The notes below the pieces were generated by a model, which had not been told where the DNA came from, made no database searches, and saw only the letters and a program-made list of their open reading frames with translations. Source: an uncultured Atopobium sp. (GTDB lineage: Bacteria > Actinomycetota > Coriobacteriia > Coriobacteriales > Atopobiaceae). Taken from it: 9,016 bases of DNA. Shown here one piece after another: positions 6,988 through 9,016 of this stretch (the stretch's first letter is position 1; the number at the start of each line of letters is the position of its first letter). The stretch is taken from the NCBI GenBank assembly GCA_946999785.1, contig CAMQEO010000046.1, positions 1 to 9,016 on the forward strand. The letters run 5' to 3'. The translations under genes were made by a program, and so were the position numbers.

Positions 6988-7032
6988 ATTGCAGGAGCGC
7001 ATATCGCGCCTTTAATTCACAAGTGCTTATCT

Positions 7033-7060
7033 ACTTTAGCACATAGTGTATTTTCTGCAA
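7033..7060 (-). promoter_or_regulatory. Possible rpmB promoter
   Basis: Read on the minus strand, TTGCAG (complement of 7055-7060) is followed after 16 bases by TAAAGT (complement of 7033-7038), a modest match to -35 and -10 boxes. This would give a leader of about 50 bases before rpmB. The leader has a short inverted repeat (GCGC-GATAT-GCGC, complement of 6997-7009) just upstream of the ribosome site. The boxes are weak, so this is tentative. Confidence 0.35.
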
Positions 7061-7282
7061 GTCAGACGCGGTTGATATGGTGGTTTAATGACGAAAAAAT
7101 CTTAAGGTGTGGATATGCTTGCGCGCGTAGATTGGAAGTTGCGCGATACGAACCTTTAACGCATTATCAGTTTCCTTATGCCTTTTTAGTTAGTTGTTTA
7201 TTTTTATATTACTTATCTAGCGTTTTTATACAGATGGATTCTTTTTTCATAAGATGCCAATATTACAAACGCTGAAAGATCT
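7061..7282. other. Gene-free junction between core genes and island
   Basis: No convincing gene lies here on either strand. The longest plus-strand reading frame (6979-7275) begins inside the rpmB ribosome site region and has no start signal or recognisable motif, so it was not called. A 14-codon frame from the ATG at 7115 (MLARVDWKLRDTNL) follows AAGGTG but ends immediately; it could be a remnant or chance. Base composition changes from mixed to AT-rich toward the right. I see no tRNA, no insertion-sequence end and no obvious direct repeat marking an insertion point. Confidence 0.5.
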
Positions 7283-7288
7283 TATAAT
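7283..7288 (+). promoter_or_regulatory. Possible -10 box of the restriction-like operon
   Basis: TATAAT is a perfect -10 match in an AT-rich setting upstream of the first island gene. No good -35 hexamer lies 16-18 bases before it; TTACAA at 7263-7268 is 14 bases away. If used, transcription would start near 7295 and give a leader of about 168 bases. Confidence 0.4.
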
Positions 7289-7294
7289 TATTAA

Positions 7295-7462
7295 GGAGAT
7301 ACAACTTAACACGGAAGCTAACTTTAGTGGCACCAAATTGCCATGCTAAGTAAGGTTAAGCGGTGTGCATCGAGGTATTTATAGAATAACCATGCGCGCT
7401 TAATTGTAACGTTGTGTTTTTGTTTGACACAGTTATTGAAAGCAAAGAGGTGAGGTAATCAA
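7295..7462 (+). promoter_or_regulatory. Putative structured RNA leader upstream of the restriction-like operon
   Basis: This stretch has no reading frame but can fold in several ways. TGGCA (7328-7332) pairs with TGCCA (7339-7343) around CCAAAT. CTTAAC (7305-7310) pairs with GTTAAG (7355-7360), which would enclose that hairpin. A second hairpin is formed by TTAAG (7356-7360) with CTTAA (7399-7403), TGTGCAT (7364-7370) with ATGCGCG (7392-7398, two G-U pairs), and GGT-ATT (7374-7379) with AAT-ACC (7385-7391, one bulged A). The two structures compete for 7356-7360, the arrangement used by switching leaders. A T-rich stretch follows at 7411-7425. I do not recognise a known riboswitch class. It could also be a separate small RNA or chance. 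Confidence 0.35.
7446..7456 (+). promoter_or_regulatory. Ribosome binding site of the first island gene
   Basis: AGAGGTGAGGT precedes the ATG at 7463. The inner GAGGT (7452-7456) is 6 bases from the start codon, which supports 7463 over the in-frame ATG at 7472. Confidence 0.75.
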
Positions 7463-8434
7463 ATGCATAAAATGAGTCCTGAATTTAGTTGCGACCAAAA
7501 TTTAGACGAACAGTTTTTAGCTGAACGTTACCCCCATTTGCTGGACATACTTCTTGCAGATCAAACTACTAAAACGAATATATTATGGGCAACTGATGAC
7601 TATAAGAACTATGGAGAGTTATATCAAGCACAATCTGAAATCAGTGTACAGTCTATAACAGGAAAATATGCTGGAATTATTGCTCCCAGAACTTCTAAAT
7701 CACGCGACTTACAGATTTCACGTACAAAGGGCAAAGCTGAGGTGTTTACTCCATCTTGGATTTGTAATGAACAAAATAATTTGGTTGATGAAGCGTGGTT
7801 TGGTAGAAAAGATGTTTTTAACCATAGCAAAGATAAAAATTGGATTTCTACTACTGCCAAAATTGAATTCTCAGATAAACGCTCAAAAAATTGGATGGCT
7901 TATGTAGATGAGCGTCGAATGGAAATTACGTGTGGAGAAGCTCCTTATTTAACAAGTCGCTATGATGCTACAACTGGCGAAATAATTCCACTTAAGCAAC
8001 GTATTGGTCTTTTAGACCGTAAGCTTAGAGTGGTTTCCGAAAATGTCAGCAATGAATCAGACTGGCTCAAATGGTCAAGCCGTGCTTTTGAATCTATATA
8101 TGGTTTTGAATATCAAGGTGATAATTTATTGCTTGCTAGAGAAAATCTCCTTGCAACGTATACTGACTATATGTTTGATTACTTACATCGAAAACCAACA
8201 GAGGCTGAATTGATAACCATTGCAGAAATCATTTCCTGGAATCTTTGGCAAATGGATGGTCTTACTGGATATCCGCCTTATAGTGATGTAAACCGTTTAA
8301 CTGCTCAGTTAACAATTTTTGATTTTCTTGATTCAAAACCACCACAAAAAGTTTTGCCATGCCACATAAAAGATTGGCGCGCAAGGAAAATAGTTGTGTT
8401 TAATGACCTAATTTCAAGGGGGAGTGTAAAATGA
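7463..8434 (+). CDS. Restriction-system 'subunit M'-like protein without visible methylase catalytic motif
   Basis: The 323-residue protein resembles proteins I recall being annotated 'restriction endonuclease subunit M' beside helicase genes; this could not be searched. EVFTP (93-97) within RTKGKAEVFTPSWICNEQNN matches the substrate-side motif near the start of HsdM and Eco57I-type adenine methylases. IYGFEYQGDNLLLARENLL (212-230) resembles the second Rossmann strand and helix of such enzymes. Other marked stretches are GEAPYLTSRYD (158-168), RIGLLDRKLRVV (180-191) and WNLWQMDG (259-266). I see neither the DxxxGxG cofactor loop nor an (N/D)PP(Y/F) catalytic motif; GYPPYSDV (269-276) contains PPY but in the wrong context. 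It is probably a degenerate methylase, a DNA-recognition subunit or a partner protein. No signal peptide or membrane segment is seen. It overlaps the next gene as ATGA, so the two are probably made together. Confidence 0.7.
   Translation: MHKMSPEFSCDQNLDEQFLAERYPHLLDILLADQTTKTNILWATDDYKNYGELYQAQSEISVQSITGKYAGIIAPRTSKSRDLQISRTKGKAEVFTPSWICNEQNNLVDEAWFGRKDVFNHSKDKNWISTTAKIEFSDKRSKNWMAYVDERRMEITCGEAPYLTSRYDATTGEIIPLKQRIGLLDRKLRVVSENVSNESDWLKWSSRAFESIYGFEYQGDNLLLARENLLATYTDYMFDYLHRKPTEAELITIAEIISWNLWQMDGLTGYPPYSDVNRLTAQLTIFDFLDSKPPQKVLPCHIKDWRARKIVVFNDLISRGSVK
8417..8424 (+). promoter_or_regulatory. Ribosome binding site of the nuclease-helicase gene
   Basis: AAGGGGGAG-like sequence inside the end of the preceding gene lies 6 bases before the ATG at 8431. 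With the ATGA stop-start overlap it indicates translational coupling of the two island genes. Confidence 0.75.
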
Positions 8435-9016
8435 ATCGTGTTGATAATCTTGAATTATTAGATAATCTAATATTTGGACGAGTTGCACCGCATATATACG
8501 CTTTCCAAACTAGAACTATCCCAAATTATCTTAAAGTGGGTGATACGTATCGCCCTGTTAGCGTTCGCTTGAATGAATGGAAGCGTAAATTTCCTGATTT
8601 AGTAAAAGAGTATGAACATAAAGCAACGGTAAATGATGATGTATATTTTCGTGATTATGCAGTTCATTTTTATCTTGAAAGTGTCCTTGGAAAAGAGCGC
8701 TTACACTATGAGGAATTGCCTGCAACTGCCACATATTATAGTCGTGAGTTTTTTAAAGACACAACAACTTTAGAAGTTGATGAAGCTATACACGATATTT
8801 GTAAAGAATATGATGAACATAGCAATAAATACGTCTACTATGATTCTAATGAACGATTGGCTGTTACGGTACATTATGAGCGTGGTTCAAAGTGGACGCT
8901 ACGCCCAAATCAACAAAAAGCAGTTGACAATTTTATAAAGGCAGTTAACTTAGGACGTACTAATCTTTTAATGTATGCTGTTATGCGATTTGGTAAATCA
9001 TTTACATCGCTTGCAT
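8431..9016 (+). CDS. GIY-YIG-like nuclease-SF2 helicase fusion, 3' end outside the window
   Basis: The frame is open to the right edge; 195 residues are visible. Residues 21-110 look like a T5orf172/MUG113-type GIY-YIG nuclease: HIYAF (21-25), then YLKVGDTYRPVSVRLNEW (33-50) with the conserved-type Arg46, then DYAVH (75-79) and REFF (105-108). The last two resemble the E..LH and EWF elements of that family, with Asp75 where Glu is usual. A helicase begins at about 155: the Q-motif-like LRPNQQKAV (157-165) and Walker A AVMRFGKS (183-190), which fits AxxxxGKS although the loop lacks the usual glycine and serine. The DEAD/DEAH box and later motifs must lie outside. This suggests an ATP-driven DNA-translocating endonuclease partnered with the preceding protein. 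The helicase call is strong; the nuclease call is moderate. Confidence 0.78.
   Translation, partial: MNRVDNLELLDNLIFGRVAPHIYAFQTRTIPNYLKVGDTYRPVSVRLNEWKRKFPDLVKEYEHKATVNDDVYFRDYAVHFYLESVLGKERLHYEELPATATYYSREFFKDTTTLEVDEAIHDICKEYDEHSNKYVYYDSNERLAVTVHYERGSKWTLRPNQQKAVDNFIKAVNLGRTNLLMYAVMRFGKSFTSLA

Noticed and set aside
6979..7275. 98-codon plus-strand reading frame next to rpmB
   Set aside because: It starts inside the opposite-strand rpmB leader, has no ribosome site and no recognisable motif, and covers a region that looks non-coding.
7424..7429. Perfect -35 box TTGACA
   Set aside because: A -10 box 17 bases downstream would fall on GAGGTG in the ribosome binding site, and no TATAAT-like sequence is there; there is no room for a promoter before the start codon.
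7295..7462. A complete 5S rRNA or a known riboswitch class
   Set aside because: Only about 20 bases resemble 5S rRNA, the flanking helices are absent, and no conserved core of a riboswitch that I know is present.
1..9016. CRISPR array, tRNA gene, or insertion sequence
   Set aside because: No regularly spaced repeats, cloverleaf sequence, transposase or terminal inverted repeats were seen on reading both strands.

Overview
The window is bacterial chromosome, probably from the Actinomycetota class Coriobacteriia (an Atopobium/Fannyhessea-like species is my best guess). The clues are a moderate-GC operon, the divergent methyltransferase motif I in RsmB, and a zinc-ribbon L28. This placement is inference, because no database search was possible.

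Bases 1-6527 hold a tightly packed plus-strand housekeeping operon: priA (5' end outside the window), def, fmt, rsmB, and one gene that fuses a HAD-type phosphatase to thiamine pyrophosphokinase. Gaps are 73, 53, -4 and 19 bases, using the starts preferred here. The genes serve replication restart (PriA), the N-formyl-methionine cycle of translation (Fmt adds the formyl group, Def removes it), 16S rRNA m5C methylation (RsmB) and cofactor activation (thiamine diphosphate). The order priA-def-fmt-rsmB-...-thiN followed by a convergent rpmB matches the well-known Bacillus subtilis cluster, without prpC-prkC-rsgA-rpe. Several short DNA duplications lie in and between these genes.

Bases 6528-7060 hold a degenerate A-tract repeat region, a hairpin terminator, and rpmB (ribosomal protein L28) on the minus strand with a strong Shine-Dalgarno site and a possible promoter.

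Bases 7061-7462 contain no convincing gene. They appear to include the boundary between the core chromosome and an accessory island. The last ~170 bases look like a structured, non-coding leader with a TATAAT box, two hairpins and two mutually exclusive pairings.

Bases 7463-9016 (AT-richer) begin a two-gene, translationally coupled operon that runs off the right edge. The first gene encodes a 323-residue protein that resembles 'restriction endonuclease subunit M' proteins. It has an EVFTP motif and a Rossmann-like IYGFEYQGD segment but no visible methyltransferase catalytic motif. The second encodes an N-terminal GIY-YIG-like (T5orf172/MUG113-type) nuclease domain joined to a superfamily 2 helicase, of which only the start and Walker A are inside the window. 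Together they look like a poorly characterised restriction-like defence system and are the most interesting part of the window.
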